Shown: piece by piece, positions 26,654-35,561 of the stretch
Layout: each line of letters starts with the position of its first letter
How positions within the stretch are numbered: position 1 is the first letter of the stretch
Assembly: GCF_003696345.1 (NCBI RefSeq)
Contig: NZ_RFLX01000003.1
Coordinates: forward strand, 186,001 to 250,000
DNA: 64,000 bases
From: Teichococcus wenyumeiae
GTDB lineage: Bacteria; Pseudomonadota; Alphaproteobacteria; Acetobacterales; Acetobacteraceae
Direction of reading: 5' to 3'
Program-made: the position numbers and the translations under genes
The notes under the pieces: generated by a model
What the model saw: the letters and a program-made list of their open reading frames with translations, nothing else
What the model was told of the DNA's origin: nothing
Databases searched by the model: none

Positions 26654-27049
26654 ATGAAGAAGCTCCTAATGCTCGGCGCCGGTCTGGTCATGATGGGCGC
26701 CACGGGCGTTGCCCTGGCCCAGGCGCCGCAGCCACCCGCTGGCGCGCCACCGGCCACGGAAGCCGCGCCCCCGCCGCCTCCGGGCGGCCCCGGCATGCAT
26801 CGCCCGGGCATGCGCGGCCCTGGCCCGATGGGTGGGTTCGGCATGATGCATGGCCCCGGCCCGCACCGCTTCGGCCCGCCGCCGCCGCCGCCTTCCAAGG
26901 CCGCGTCCTTCAACTTCCGGAATGGCGACATGCGCATCCACATTCGCTGCGCCGAGGATGAGCCGATGCAGAACTGCGTCAACGCCGCCTCGGCGCTGAT
27001 CGACAAGGTCAGCAGCATGCCAGCACCGGCGCCGGCCCCGGCGCGCTGA
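26654..27049 (+). CDS. small secreted Met/Pro/Gly/His-rich protein
   Basis: 131 residues. A Sec signal peptide spans about 1-23 (MKKLLMLGAGLVMMGATGVALA). The next 65 residues are low-complexity, rich in Pro, Gly, Met and His (PGMHRPGMRGPGPMGGFGMM), followed by a short folded-looking segment with two cysteines (IRCAEDEPMQNCVNAAS). I do not recognise the family. Met/His-rich periplasmic proteins often bind copper or other metals; that is only a suggestion. A good GGAAGGA site precedes the ATG. It converges with the amidase gene across a hairpin. Confidence 0.8.
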   Translation: MKKLLMLGAGLVMMGATGVALAQAPQPPAGAPPATEAAPPPPPGGPGMHRPGMRGPGPMGGFGMMHGPGPHRFGPPPPPPSKAASFNFRNGDMRIHIRCAEDEPMQNCVNAASALIDKVSSMPAPAPAPAR

Positions 27050-27057
27050 AGCGGCAG

Positions 27058-27083
27058 GGGCGGGGCAGCGATGCCCCGCCCTT
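27058..27083. terminator. hairpin terminator between convergent genes
   Basis: A perfect 9-bp stem GGGCGGGGC / GCCCCGCCC with a 6-nt AGCGAT loop, followed by TT, lies between the small secreted gene and the amidase gene. Confidence 0.5.
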
Positions 27084-27087
27084 GGCC

Positions 27088-28362
27088 TTAGCGGCCCAGG
27101 GTTCCCTCCAGCCAGCCGGCCCAGCCCAGCAGGGCACGGTCCTGGCCCGGGAGGCCAACAAGCTGCACGCCCATCGGCAGCCCGGCGGGCCCGTGCCCGG
27201 CCGGGATGCTGATGCAGGGGCCGTGCATCGCCGTCCAAAGCGCGTTGCAGATGGAATCGCCGGTCCAGCCCAGGCCCTGCGGCGCTTCCCCAGGGGCCGA
27301 GGGAGTGAGGATCGCGTCGTAGCGGGCCATCAGCTCCCGCATGGCGGCGCGCCCGGCGGCGAAGGCGGCACGGCCTTCCGCCAGGGCGGGGGCGGGCAGG
27401 GCGGCGGCCCAGTTCATATTCTCCGTCAGTTCAGCGGAAATGTCCGCGGGATGCGTCATGCGCTCCCAGGCCAGGGCCTGGAGGATCTCACCATTCATCA
27501 CCGCCGGATGCGCCTCCTGCGCCGCCACCACGGCAGAAGGAAGCGTGATGCGCTCGATGCGCGCGCCGGCGCGGGCGCAGGCGGTGGCGACATCTTCCAG
27601 CAGGGCCAGTGTCTCCGGCGCCAGCTTGTCACCGCCGGGGCCGATGCAGACCGCCAGGCGCGGCGCCGCGCCGGTGGCGCGTTGCGGGTCCCCCAGGTCC
27701 AGCCCGGTCACCGCCTGGGCCAGCAGGGCGCAATCCGCTACGCCGCGCCCGAAGACACCGATGGTGTCGAGGCTCTCGCTCATCACCTTCAGGCCGGCGC
27801 GGTGGATCAGGCCAAAGGAAGGCTTGAAGCCGGCAATGCCGCAGAAGGCCGCCGGCCGCAGCACGGAGCCGCCGGTCTGGGTGCCGAAGGCCAGCGGAAA
27901 GAAACCCGCCGCCACACCTGCCGCCGAGCCGGAGGAGGAACCGCCCGGCGTATGCGCCGGGTTGTGCGGGTTGGTGGTGGGGCCGGGGTGGCGGGTGGCG
28001 AATTCGGTGGTGACGGTCTTGCCCAGGATGATGCCGCCGGCGCCGCGCGTGGCGGCCACGGCGAAGGAATCGGCGCGCGGCTGGTGCCCTCGCCAGATGG
28101 GGGAGCCGTATTCGCTCGGCTGGTCGGCGGTATCCAGCACGTCCTTCACGCCCACCGGCAGCCCGGCCAGCAGGCCGTCGCGTGGCCTGGCCAGGGCGGC
28201 GCGGGCCAGCGCGGGGTCCAGATGCGCGAAGGCCCGCACCGTGTCCTCGCGGGCGGCGATGCGGTCCAGGCAGGCTTCCAGCAGGTCGCGGGGATGAAGG
28301 CTGCCGGCGTCGATGCGCCGGGCGGCCTCGGTGGCGGAGAGATCGGCGGGGTCGGTGCTCAT
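27088..28362 (-). CDS. amidase-signature hydrolase
   Basis: 424 residues of the amidase-signature family. The catalytic Ser-cisSer-Lys set is visible: K73 in GVKDVLDT, the cis-serine in GGSSSGSAAG (about 142-144), and the nucleophile S166 in TQTGGSVLRP. It hydrolyses an amide bond in a small molecule; the range of substrates is wide and cannot be told from sequence. It is too short and lacks the context for GatA. The start is the ATG complementary to 28360-28362. It lies 41 bp downstream of the symporter gene on the same strand and probably shares its transcript. Confidence 0.9.
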   Translation of the reverse strand: MSTDPADLSATEAARRIDAGSLHPRDLLEACLDRIAAREDTVRAFAHLDPALARAALARPRDGLLAGLPVGVKDVLDTADQPSEYGSPIWRGHQPRADSFAVAATRGAGGIILGKTVTTEFATRHPGPTTNPHNPAHTPGGSSSGSAAGVAAGFFPLAFGTQTGGSVLRPAAFCGIAGFKPSFGLIHRAGLKVMSESLDTIGVFGRGVADCALLAQAVTGLDLGDPQRATGAAPRLAVCIGPGGDKLAPETLALLEDVATACARAGARIERITLPSAVVAAQEAHPAVMNGEILQALAWERMTHPADISAELTENMNWAAALPAPALAEGRAAFAAGRAAMRELMARYDAILTPSAPGEAPQGLGWTGDSICNALWTAMHGPCISIPAGHGPAGLPMGVQLVGLPGQDRALLGWAGWLEGTLGR

Positions 28363-28403
28363 CCGCCGATGCTGAACAAAGCGGGCGCGATGGTCCAGCC
28401 GGG

Positions 28404-29399
28404 TTATTCGGCCGGGACGGCGGCGGGCAGGGGACTTTCGTCCCGCCGCGCATAGCGTTGCGCCAGGGCGGCGCAGGCGAAAAGCTGGATCTGGTGGAAA
28501 AGCATCAGCGGCAGCACCAGCAGCCCCACCGGATGCCCGGCGAGCAGGATATTCGCCATGGGCACGCCGCTGGCCAGGCTCTTCTTGGAGCCGCAGAAGA
28601 CCACCACGATCTCGTCTTCCTTGGAGAAGCCGGCGCGGCGGGCGGCGAAGGCGGTCAGCGCCAGCACGATGCCCAGGATCACCACATCCGCCAGCGCCAA
28701 GATGGCGAGGCTGCGCAGGTCCACCTGGTGCCAGATGCCGGTGACCATGCCCTCGCTGAAGGCGGCATAGACCACCAGCAGGATGGAGCCGCGGTCCACC
28801 ACCGAGGTCAGCAGCTTGTGCCGGCCGATGAAGCCGCCGATCAGCGGCCGCGCCGCCTGGCCCAGCAGGAAGGGCAGCAGCAGGTGCAGGCCGATATCCT
28901 TCAGCGCATCGGTGCTGAAGCCGCCGCCGCCCACCCGCAGGAACAGCGCGACCAGCGCCGGCGTCAGCACCATGCCCAGCAGGTTGGAGACGGAGGCGCT
29001 GCACAGCGCCGCCGGCACATTGCCCCGCGCCACCGAGGTGAAGGCGATGGAAGACTGCACGGTGGAAGGCAGCAGGCAGAGGAACAACAGGCCCATCGAG
29101 AGCCCGGGGCCCAGCCAGCGGCCCAGCAGCGCGGTGGCCGCCAGCCCCAGTAGCGGAAAGACAATGAAGGTGCTGGCGATGACCAGCGCCTGCAGGCGCC
29201 AGTGCAGCAGCCCGTCCATCACAGCCCTGGGCGCCAGCTTGGCGCCGTAGAGGAAGAAGAGCAGCGCCACGGCACAGGAGGCGAGGACATCCACCGCACC
29301 AGCGGCCCTGCCGCTGGCCGGCAGCAGCGCGGCCAGCAGCACGGTGGCGATCAGCAGCAACAGGAAGCGGTCGATGGGCAGCCGGCGGAGCAGGTTCAT
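28404..29399 (-). CDS. bile acid:sodium symporter family protein (SLC10A7-like)
   Basis: 331 residues with about ten hydrophobic helices. Features of the BASS/SLC10 family are FLYGAKLAPRAVMDGLLHWRLQ near residue 50, the conserved LPSTVQSSIAFTSVARGN stretch near 110, and FCGSKKSLASGVPMA near 266. This arrangement matches the bacterial YocS/SLC10A7 group of sodium-coupled organic anion carriers. It is divergent from a LysR-type regulator, the usual arrangement for a regulator and its target, and upstream of the amidase, suggesting import and hydrolysis of one compound. Confidence 0.88.
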   Translation of the reverse strand: MNLLRRLPIDRFLLLLIATVLLAALLPASGRAAGAVDVLASCAVALLFFLYGAKLAPRAVMDGLLHWRLQALVIASTFIVFPLLGLAATALLGRWLGPGLSMGLLFLCLLPSTVQSSIAFTSVARGNVPAALCSASVSNLLGMVLTPALVALFLRVGGGGFSTDALKDIGLHLLLPFLLGQAARPLIGGFIGRHKLLTSVVDRGSILLVVYAAFSEGMVTGIWHQVDLRSLAILALADVVILGIVLALTAFAARRAGFSKEDEIVVVFCGSKKSLASGVPMANILLAGHPVGLLVLPLMLFHQIQLFACAALAQRYARRDESPLPAAVPAE

Positions 29400-29445
29400 G
29401 ACGACGGGGTCCCACTGTGTCGTCCCGCAGATAGGCCGAGTACCG

Positions 29446-29475
29446 CTTATTCTTGAAGGGCATGTTTCTGATAAG
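29446..29475. promoter_or_regulatory. partial dyad in the symporter-lysR intergenic region
   Basis: CTTAT (29446-29450) and ATAAG (29471-29475) form the ends of an interrupted dyad in the short A/T-rich spacer between the divergent symporter and LysR genes. The spacing does not fit a clean T-N11-A box. It is the likeliest control site by location only. Confidence 0.25.
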
Positions 29476-29504
29476 AGTATGTGCGATTCATGATAACAGG
29501 CGCC

Positions 29505-30362
29505 ATGCTGCACCCCGACCTCCTGCGCTCCTTCCTGGCCGTGGCGGAAACCCGCAGCTTCACCCAGGCGGCGCGGCGGCTGGGGCTGCGGCAATCCACC
29601 ATCAGCCAGCACATCCGCCGGCTGGAGGACGCGACGCGCCGCAGCCTCTTTGCCCGTGACACCCATTCCGTGGCGCTGACGCCGGATGGCGACGCGCTTT
29701 CCGGCTTCGCCCGCGGGGTGGTGGAGGCGCATGAGCGGATGGAGCGCTTCCTCGCTGGCTCGCCGCTGCATGGCCGCATCCGGCTCGGCGCCTCCGAGGA
29801 TTTCGCCTTTTCCCGGCTGCCGGAGGTGCTCGCGGATTTCGCCCGCGCCAACAGCGGCGTGGACCTGGAGCTGACGGTGGGCCTCAGCGGCCTGCTCTAC
29901 GAGCCCTTCGATGCCGGGGAGCTGGACGTGATCCTGGTGAAGCGGCGCGGCAACGACCCGCGCGGCACCCTGGCCTGGCGGGAGCCGCTGGCCTGGGTCG
30001 GTCGCCCCGGGCTGCGGCCGGACCCGGCGCAGCCGCTGCCGCTGGTGCTCTTCCCACCACCCTCCATCACCCGCGCCCTGTGTATCGAGGCCTTGGAGAA
30101 GGCCGGCCGCTCCTGGCGCGTGGCCTGCACCGGCGGCAGCCTGTCCGGCCTGCGGGCGGCGGCCATGGCGGGGTTGGGGGTCACGGCGCATTCCGGCCGG
30201 CTGGTGCCGCCGGGGCTGGCGCCGCTGCCGCCCTCCCGCCACCTGCCGGAGCTGGGGATGATCGAATTCGTGGTGATCGGCCCCGGCACGCACCGGCCCA
30301 TCGCCCAGGCGCTGATGCGCGCCATCCTGGACAATGCCGGGCGCCTGCAACCGGAAGCCTGA
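29505..30362 (+). CDS. LysR-family transcriptional regulator
   Basis: 285 residues from ATG 29505, which gives the classic LysR start MLHPDLLRSFLAVAE; in-frame GTG and ATG codons at 29481 and 29490 would only add a tail. The helix-turn-helix is RSFTQAARRLGLRQSTISQHIRRLE at about 18-42, followed by an effector domain with GRIRLGASEDFA near residue 90 and a GLGVTAHSGRLV segment near 224. It is divergent from the symporter gene, its probable target. Confidence 0.92.
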   Translation: MLHPDLLRSFLAVAETRSFTQAARRLGLRQSTISQHIRRLEDATRRSLFARDTHSVALTPDGDALSGFARGVVEAHERMERFLAGSPLHGRIRLGASEDFAFSRLPEVLADFARANSGVDLELTVGLSGLLYEPFDAGELDVILVKRRGNDPRGTLAWREPLAWVGRPGLRPDPAQPLPLVLFPPPSITRALCIEALEKAGRSWRVACTGGSLSGLRAAAMAGLGVTAHSGRLVPPGLAPLPPSRHLPELGMIEFVVIGPGTHRPIAQALMRAILDNAGRLQPEA

Positions 30363-30402
30363 ACCCCTGGCGGCTGGGCCCGCCGCGCACCATCTTGGGC
30401 GG

Positions 30403-30903
30403 ATGCTTCCCGCCGTTCGCGTGGCGGTCGCCCCTGACGGCGCCCTTCACTACGCCATTCCCTGCCGCCCGGAAGACCTCCCCGGCGTCTCCCCCCGCGC
30501 CCTCAGCACGGCCTGGGAGGCGGCACGCGCCGCCGCCGCCGCCGAGCACTGGGGCCCCCACCGCACCCTGCTGTTCCAGGACGGCCCCGCGCTGGCCCTG
30601 GCCGATGCCGATGCCGCCTGCTGGGCGGAGGCGGTGGACCGCCTTGCCGGGCTGGATACGCTGCCTGGTCTGGCGCTCTGCCTGCGGTTGCTGGCGCTGG
30701 TGGACCTGCTGGGGCGGGCCCGCTGGATGGGCGGGCTCTTCGCCATCGGGCGCGACGGAATCGAGATCCACCCGGCGCTGCTGGCGGCCGCCGCCACGCA
30801 GGGGCTGGACGTGGCGGGGCGGTTCGACGAAAGCGAGATGAAGCGGCTATTGTCAGGCCGCATCGCCGGCGCGCCGGCGGACAGGGGGGCGGAGGCAGGC
30901 TGA
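30403..30903 (+). CDS. conserved-looking protein of unknown function
   Basis: 166 residues from ATG 30403 (MLPAVRVAVAPDGALHYA). No signal peptide or membrane segment is obvious; the middle is leucine-rich and helical (LPGLALCLRLLALVDLLGRARW), and the end is polar (FDESEMKRLLSGRIAG). I do not recognise a family. It follows the lysR-type gene by 40 bp on the same strand. Codon-position bias typical of the high-GC genome supports real coding. An upstream in-frame start at 30334 overlaps the lysR gene and is less likely. Confidence 0.6.
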   Translation: MLPAVRVAVAPDGALHYAIPCRPEDLPGVSPRALSTAWEAARAAAAAEHWGPHRTLLFQDGPALALADADAACWAEAVDRLAGLDTLPGLALCLRLLALVDLLGRARWMGGLFAIGRDGIEIHPALLAAAATQGLDVAGRFDESEMKRLLSGRIAGAPADRGAEAG

Positions 30904-30975
30904 GCCGGTGGAACCGGGGGCCGCAACGTTCCGCTGCCCGCATCGTTCCGGCCTCACGCCTAGCCGGAGCGCCGC

Positions 30976-31329
30976 ATGAAATCCCTTTCCCTTCCGCTGT
31001 TGCTGCTCATGGGCGCCTGTGCCGCCGCAGCGCCCCGCAGCGCCGAGCAGCGCCAGCAGGACCAAGCCACCGCCATCTGCCGCCAGGAGGTCGAGCGCAC
31101 CATGCGCTACCGCGACCGTGGCCAGACCATGCGCACCGACGAGGCCGATTCGCGCCTCGGCGCCGGCAGCTTCACCGGCACCCTTACGGGCTCGATGAGC
31201 ACCGATCGGCTTTCCTCGCAGTTCGAGCGCGACCAAATGATCGATTCCTGTGTGCGTGGCGCGACCAGCGCGTCGCCGGCCGCGCGCTCTCCGGGCGCCG
31301 CCGGGGCGGGGGCAGGGCGCAGCCCCTGA
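30976..31329 (+). CDS. small exported protein, possible lipoprotein
   Basis: 117 residues. The N-terminus MKSLSLPLLLLMGACAAAA is a short Sec signal; C15 in MGAC is placed like a lipobox cysteine, although Met at -3 is unusual. The mature part is hydrophilic, with QATAICRQEVERTMRYRDRGQ and RLSSQFERDQMIDSCVRGAT, giving two further cysteines that may pair, and an Ala/Gly/Pro-rich tail. No family recognised. A gap of only 13 bp leads to the MFS gene. Confidence 0.6.
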   Translation: MKSLSLPLLLLMGACAAAAPRSAEQRQQDQATAICRQEVERTMRYRDRGQTMRTDEADSRLGAGSFTGTLTGSMSTDRLSSQFERDQMIDSCVRGATSASPAARSPGAAGAGAGRSP

Positions 31330-31342
31330 CCGGCCCCGCGTC

Positions 31343-32605
31343 GTGGTCTTCGGCGCGTTAGGGCGGGCACTCTCCACACGAAATGCCCGGATTTTCTTTG
31401 GCGCCAGCCTGACGGCCTGGACGGGCCTCTGGATGCACCGCATCGCCGTGGCCTGGCTGGCCTGGGAGATGACGGGCAGCGCCCTCTGGGTCGGGCTGGT
31501 GGCTTTCAGCGACCTGGCGCCGGCGGCCTTCATCAGCCCCATCGCCGGGGCGGTGGCGGACCGGGTGGACCGGGTGCGGCTGACCACCATCGCCCAGGCC
31601 GCCATCGCGCTGGAGGCCGCCACCGTCGCCACGCTGGTGGCCACCGGGCTGATGCGGGTGGAATGGCTGATCCTGCTGGAACTCTGCGCCGGCACCGCCG
31701 CCAGCTTCCTGCAGCCGGCGCGGCAGACGCTGATCTCGGGCATCGTCCCGAAATCCGAGCTGCCGGCGGCGGTGGCCTGCAACTCCCTGGTCTTCAACAT
31801 CGCCCGCTTCATCGGGCCCGCCCTGGCGGGGCCGGTGATCGCCGGCTTCGGCGTGGCGCCGGCCATTGCCTGCAATGCCGTGGCCTATGTGTGTGCGCTG
31901 GCCAGCATGGCGATGCTGCGGGTGGCGCCGGCGCACCGGCGCGGCCACCCCGCCACCAGCAGCCTCTGGGGCGAGGTGAGGGACGGGCTGAGCTATGTCG
32001 GCCGCCACCCCGGCCTGGGCCCCTTGCTCGCCTACGCGGCGGCCATGGGCGTGCTGCTGCGCTGCGTGCAGGAGCTGCTGCCCCCCTTCGTGGAACGCAA
32101 CTTCGCCCGTGGCGCCGATTCGCTGGCCATGCTGACCGCCAGCTTCGGCATTGGCGCGCTGGTGGCGGGGCTATGGCTCTCGACGCGCGGGCGTATCCAG
32201 GGCGCGGCGCGCATCTCCATCTTCTCGGGGCTGGCGCAGGCGCTGTCGATCGCCGGCTTCGTCGGCACCGGCTGGTTCGGCTTCGGCCTGGCCTGCGCAG
32301 CCTGCATCGGCGCCAGCACGTCCATGCAAGGCATCACCACCCAGCAACTGGCGCAGACGGCGGCGCGGCCGGAGATGCGGGGGCGGGTGCTGGCGCTCTG
32401 GGGGCTGATCACCCGCGCCTGCCCGGCGCTGGGCGCCCTGATGCTGGGCGGCGCCGGGGAGGCCTTCGGCCTGCGGCTGCCGGCGCTGGTGGGGGTGGGA
32501 CTTTCGCTGATCGTCTTTGCCTGGGGGCTCGGGCGGCTGGCGCGCATCGAGCATTCGCTGGAGGCGCCGCCGCCGGAACTCCTGCCCGATCCGGCGCGGG
32601 GCTGA
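31343..32605 (+). CDS. MFS transporter, EntS/MFS_3 type
   Basis: About 420 residues with 10-12 membrane helices. Early blocks such as LTAWTGLWMHRIAVAWLAWEMTGSALWVGLVAF and the loop ISPIAGAVADRVDRVRL near residue 73, plus ASFLQPARQTLISGIVPKSEL, are typical of the EntS-like MFS_3 group of drug or siderophore exporters. No ATG lies near the N-terminus; GTG 31343 is the first start after the previous gene and is used here. A longer reading from 31250 would overlap that gene. Substrate unknown. Confidence 0.85.
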   Translation: MVFGALGRALSTRNARIFFGASLTAWTGLWMHRIAVAWLAWEMTGSALWVGLVAFSDLAPAAFISPIAGAVADRVDRVRLTTIAQAAIALEAATVATLVATGLMRVEWLILLELCAGTAASFLQPARQTLISGIVPKSELPAAVACNSLVFNIARFIGPALAGPVIAGFGVAPAIACNAVAYVCALASMAMLRVAPAHRRGHPATSSLWGEVRDGLSYVGRHPGLGPLLAYAAAMGVLLRCVQELLPPFVERNFARGADSLAMLTASFGIGALVAGLWLSTRGRIQGAARISIFSGLAQALSIAGFVGTGWFGFGLACAACIGASTSMQGITTQQLAQTAARPEMRGRVLALWGLITRACPALGALMLGGAGEAFGLRLPALVGVGLSLIVFAWGLGRLARIEHSLEAPPPELLPDPARG

Positions 32606-32718
32606 AGGGCCCCACCTTGCGGCTGCTTCACCCACGTCCTAGAAGCAGCGCGCCCCGGGTCCGGCGCCAAGGGCGCCATGGCCCCTTTGACTGAGCAACC
32701 AGGGAGCGCAAAGCGCCG

Positions 32719-33069
32719 ATGAGCAAGATCACCCGCCACGAGACCAACCCGGTCCTCTCCAACGCGGTCGAGTATCACGGCTTCGTCTTCCTGGCCGGCG
32801 TCACGGCCCAGGACCTGTCCGCCGATGTGGTTGGCCAGACGCAGCAGGTCCTCGCCAAGATCGACGAGCTGCTGGAGAACCACGGCACCGACAAGACCCG
32901 CCTGCTGCAGGCCCAGGTCTGGCTGAAGGACATCCGTGACCGCGACGCGCTGAACGGCGTCTGGACCAAGTGGCTGCCCGAGGGCGGCGCCCCGGTGCGC
33001 GCCTGCGTCGAGGCCAACATGGCCGACCCGCGCCACCTGGTGGAGATCATGGTCACGGCTTGCCGCTGA
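32719..33069 (+). CDS. RidA-family protein
   Basis: 116 residues, the compact form of the RidA fold (MSKITRHETNPVLSNAVEYHGFVFLAG... VRACVEANMADPRHLVEIMV). The conserved carboxylate-binding arginine is in the PVRACVEA segment near residue 94. RidA proteins hydrolyse 2-aminoacrylate and similar imines; this subgroup is widespread, often stand-alone, and may have other substrates. A ribosome site GGGAGCG precedes the ATG, and a strong hairpin follows at 33106. It is only distantly similar to the RidA protein encoded at 5583. Confidence 0.9.
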   Translation: MSKITRHETNPVLSNAVEYHGFVFLAGVTAQDLSADVVGQTQQVLAKIDELLENHGTDKTRLLQAQVWLKDIRDRDALNGVWTKWLPEGGAPVRACVEANMADPRHLVEIMVTACR

Positions 33070-33105
33070 CCTTTTCAACCTACGCTTTCTTACTAAGCTA
33101 ACAAA

Positions 33106-33135
33106 ACGGTGTGGCCGGGAACCTGGCCACACCGT
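33106..33135 (+). terminator. intrinsic-type terminator after the RidA gene
   Basis: An 11-bp perfect stem ACGGTGTGGCC / GGCCACACCGT with an 8-nt loop starts 36 bp after the stop codon and is followed by TGCTGTTTG. Confidence 0.65.
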
Positions 33136-33395
33136 TGCTGTTTGTAGCTTTCGATTCCACGCCTGTTGCAAATACATCGCAACACTGTGGCATTTCGTCC
33201 TCTAAGCCCGTGTTATAGGATTAAGGTCTTATTCATCACCGGCTAGTGACGGGTTAACTGACGAATCACGACAGATTTCGCTCTGAAACACGCAACCCGA
33301 TTGTCCCCATACGAAAGCTTTTGCTACCGCCTTCCTGCCGCAGTTGGAAAACCGGCGCGGCTGGGGGTCGAAGTTTGGGGCATTTAGGGGGTTTC
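33136..33395. other. 260-bp A/T-richer leader region before the CHAP gene
   Basis: No ORF of note. The region is visibly lower in GC than its neighbours and contains TGTTATAGGATTAAGG near 33211, a plausible -10 area, and AGGGGG directly before the CHAP start. No conserved RNA family is recognised. Confidence 0.4.
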
Positions 33396-34127
33396 ATGCG
33401 GGTGACGAGCACTGCCTTGGCCGTGGCTGTTCTGATGGGCGCGGTCTGCGTGGCGCCGACGATGGCGGAGGCCACCACCGCCCGCGGCACGCGGGACAGC
33501 GTGAAGCAGCAGCGCGTGACGGTCGTGGCCAGCCCCTCCCGAAGCGCCAAGCCCCAGGTGACCAAGCAGGTGGTGCGCAACGCCGCCCCGCGTATCGCCG
33601 ATTTCGGCGGCTCCATCTCCTGCGTCCCCTATGTCCGCTCGGTGACCGGCATGGAGATCACCGGTAACGCCCATCTCTGGTGGGCCAATGCCGCCGGCGC
33701 CTATGCCCGCGGCCAGCGCCCCGAGCGCGGCGCGGTGATGTCCTTCCGCTCCTCCGGCGGCATGCGCCTCGGCCATGTGGCCGTGGTGTCCAAGGTCGTC
33801 AGCGCGCGTGAGGTGCTGATCGACCACGCCAACTGGGAAGGCCCCGGCATCCGCAAGGGCACCGTGATGCGCGGCGTCTCCGTGGTCGACGTCTCCGACC
33901 GCAACGACTGGAGCGCGGTGCGCGTTCAGGTCGGGCGCGATGACGATGCCTATGGCCGCGTCTATCCGATCAACGGCTTCATCTACAATCGTCCGGACAA
34001 TGGCCGGATGATGACCGCCAGCAACGGCGGTGGCTTCGAGGAAGTGGCCGAGGCGCCGGCATCACCGCACCAGGCGCATCTGGCCAACGTGGTGGGCGAC
34101 CTCAACCTGGGCAGTGCCCGCCGCTGA
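33396..34127 (+). CDS. secreted CHAP-domain peptidoglycan hydrolase
   Basis: 243 residues from ATG 33396, with AGGGGG at 33386-33391. A Sec signal covers about 1-28 (MRVTSTALAVAVLMGAVCVAPTMA). The CHAP (cysteine/histidine amidohydrolase/peptidase) domain supplies the nucleophile cysteine in SISCVPYVRSVTG, the histidine in RLGHVAVVSKV, and the Asn-type third residue in IDHANWEG. Such enzymes cut peptide or amide bonds in peptidoglycan. An upstream in-frame reading from 33321 lacks a signal peptide. It ends at a strong bidirectional terminator facing thiE. Confidence 0.88.
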   Translation: MRVTSTALAVAVLMGAVCVAPTMAEATTARGTRDSVKQQRVTVVASPSRSAKPQVTKQVVRNAAPRIADFGGSISCVPYVRSVTGMEITGNAHLWWANAAGAYARGQRPERGAVMSFRSSGGMRLGHVAVVSKVVSAREVLIDHANWEGPGIRKGTVMRGVSVVDVSDRNDWSAVRVQVGRDDDAYGRVYPINGFIYNRPDNGRMMTASNGGGFEEVAEAPASPHQAHLANVVGDLNLGSARR

Positions 34128-34175
34128 GGCACCGACGGCGGGCCGGTCAGCCCGCACCCGAGATCGACCCCGCGG

Positions 34176-34205
34176 AAAGGCGGGCCGGGAGACCGGCCCG
34201 CCTTT
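34176..34205. terminator. strong bidirectional terminator
   Basis: A 13-bp perfect stem AAAGGCGGGCCGG / CCGGCCCGCCTTT with a GAGA tetraloop (GNRA type) lies between the convergent CHAP and thiE genes. It has T-rich flanks on both strands. Confidence 0.88.
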
Positions 34206-34213
34206 CTTGCGTC

Positions 34214-34858
34214 TCAGCCCCGGGCGGCGGCGATGGCGGCGTTCATGTCCCTGACCCCGGCGGCGGCGCCCTCCGGGTGGTTCCAGACCGCGCTGACCAC
34301 CGCCAGGAAATCCGCGCCCGCCTGCACCAGCGGCGCGCAATTGGCCGGCGTGATGCCGCCGATGGCCACGCTGGGCAGCTCGAACATCTCCGACCACCAG
34401 GACAGCACCTCGGTATCCGCCTTGTGCTCGGTCTGCTTGGTGCTGGTGGGGAAGAAGGCGCCGAAGGCGACATAGTCGGCACCGACCTCGCCGGCCTGCA
34501 TCGCCAGGTGGCGGCTGCCGTGGCAGGAGATGCCCAGCATCCCATTCTCGCCCAGCAGGCGCCGGGCGGCGGCGTGGTCGCCATCCTCCTGGCCCAGATG
34601 CGCGCCGTCGCAGCCGGTCTGCACCGCCAGATCGGCGCGGTCGTTCAGCAGGAAGGCCACGTCGCGGGACTGCGCCACCGGGCGCAGCACATCGATGGCG
34701 CGGCGCAGGGCGTCGTCATCCACGTCCTTCAGCCGCAGCTGCAGGGCGGCGACATCGCCCGCATCCAGTGCGCGCGCCAGGGTCTCGGCAAAGGCGCGCG
34801 GCTCCAGCGCCGGCGGCGTGATGAGGTAGAGGCGGCAGCTCTCAGGCGCGTCCGGCAT
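34214..34858 (-). CDS. thiE: thiamine-phosphate synthase
   Basis: 214 residues, TIM-barrel enzyme that joins HMP-pyrophosphate and thiazole phosphate into thiamine monophosphate. Motifs: [13 protein letters not shown] near residue 40, [11 protein letters not shown] near 72, [41 protein letters not shown], and the phosphate-binding [25 protein letters not shown]. The start is the ATG complementary to 34856-34858; an upstream in-frame extension is out of family. The other thiamine gene in the window, thiD, is 19 kb away, so the pathway is scattered. No TPP riboswitch is seen upstream. Confidence 0.92.
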   Translation of the reverse strand: MPDAPESCRLYLITPPALEPRAFAETLARALDAGDVAALQLRLKDVDDDALRRAIDVLRPVAQSRDVAFLLNDRADLAVQTGCDGAHLGQEDGDHAAARRLLGENGMLGISCHGSRHLAMQAGEVGADYVAFGAFFPTSTKQTEHKADTEVLSWWSEMFELPSVAIGGITPANCAPLVQAGADFLAVVSAVWNHPEGAAAGVRDMNAAIAAARG

Positions 34859-34976
34859 CGTCAGGCGCCCCGGTGGCGGCGCGACAGGCCTAGCTTCACG
34901 CGATGCATCATGTGGCGAGCCCTCTGTTGCGGCGTCCGGAAAGTCCGGGCGCTTTAGCCGAGGCTCGGGGGGCGTG

Positions 34977-35414
34977 TCACCCGCGCAGCCATTCCCGCAG
35001 CCGCGCCCCGGCCCAGGGGTCGCCGGGGCGCAGGCCGGCGGTATCCAGCGCCTCCGGTGCCTCGGGCCAGAGCTGCGCGCCGCATTCCGCCGCCGCGCTG
35101 GCCAGGGTGGGGAAGGCGGGGCAGGCGGCGGAGAGCACCAGCGCCGGGCAGCCGGCCCGCAGCGCGGCCAGGGCATGGCCGGCGGCCATGCCGCAATCCA
35201 GCACCGGCAGAAAGGGCACGGTGGTGCCGCCGGAAGCCTGCGCCACCATGGCCAGGAACAGGCGCGGGGAGAGCCAGTGGGCCGCCCCGGGCGCGGAAAG
35301 CAGCGGCAGTGTCAGCCCCGCCGGCAGCACTTCCCGTGCCGCCGCCAGGGCCAGCGCCATGCCCGCCGCGTCATGCACCAGCACGGCGCGGGAGAGGGGG
35401 CTTGATGATTCCAT
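34977..35414 (-). CDS. conserved protein of unknown function upstream of thiE
   Basis: 145 residues, Ala/Leu-rich without a signal peptide or membrane anchor. It begins [19 protein letters not shown] and contains [22 protein letters not shown] and [26 protein letters not shown], an alpha/beta pattern reminiscent of half a TIM barrel or Rossmann unit. I do not recognise a named family. It lies 118 bp upstream of thiE on the same strand and may be co-transcribed with it. A longer in-frame reading to 35879 crosses the opposite-strand genes and is not supported. Confidence 0.65.
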   Translation of the reverse strand: MESSSPLSRAVLVHDAAGMALALAAAREVLPAGLTLPLLSAPGAAHWLSPRLFLAMVAQASGGTTVPFLPVLDCGMAAGHALAALRAGCPALVLSAACPAFPTLASAAAECGAQLWPEAPEALDTAGLRPGDPWAGARLREWLRG

Positions 35415-35561
35415 CGCTGATCCGCCTTTCGTGCCCTGCCAATGGGTTCCCAGGCCGTTGACCCTGCCCGTGGGGCGCCGGTAAAGCCTTGCATTGATGG
35501 ATAGCATGGCAGGACCGCGTCGCATTGAGACGGCGCCGGTCGGATGTTCAGCGAGGGCTGC

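Noticed and set aside
33136-33395. CtrA boxes in front of the CHAP gene
   Set aside because: Single TTAA-type halves occur (near 33214 and 33254) but no TTAA-N7-TTAA pair was found.
34859-34976. TPP riboswitch upstream of thiE
   Set aside because: Neither strand shows the conserved CTGAGA / ACCTGA core elements; the same holds for the region before thiD, which overlaps glmM.
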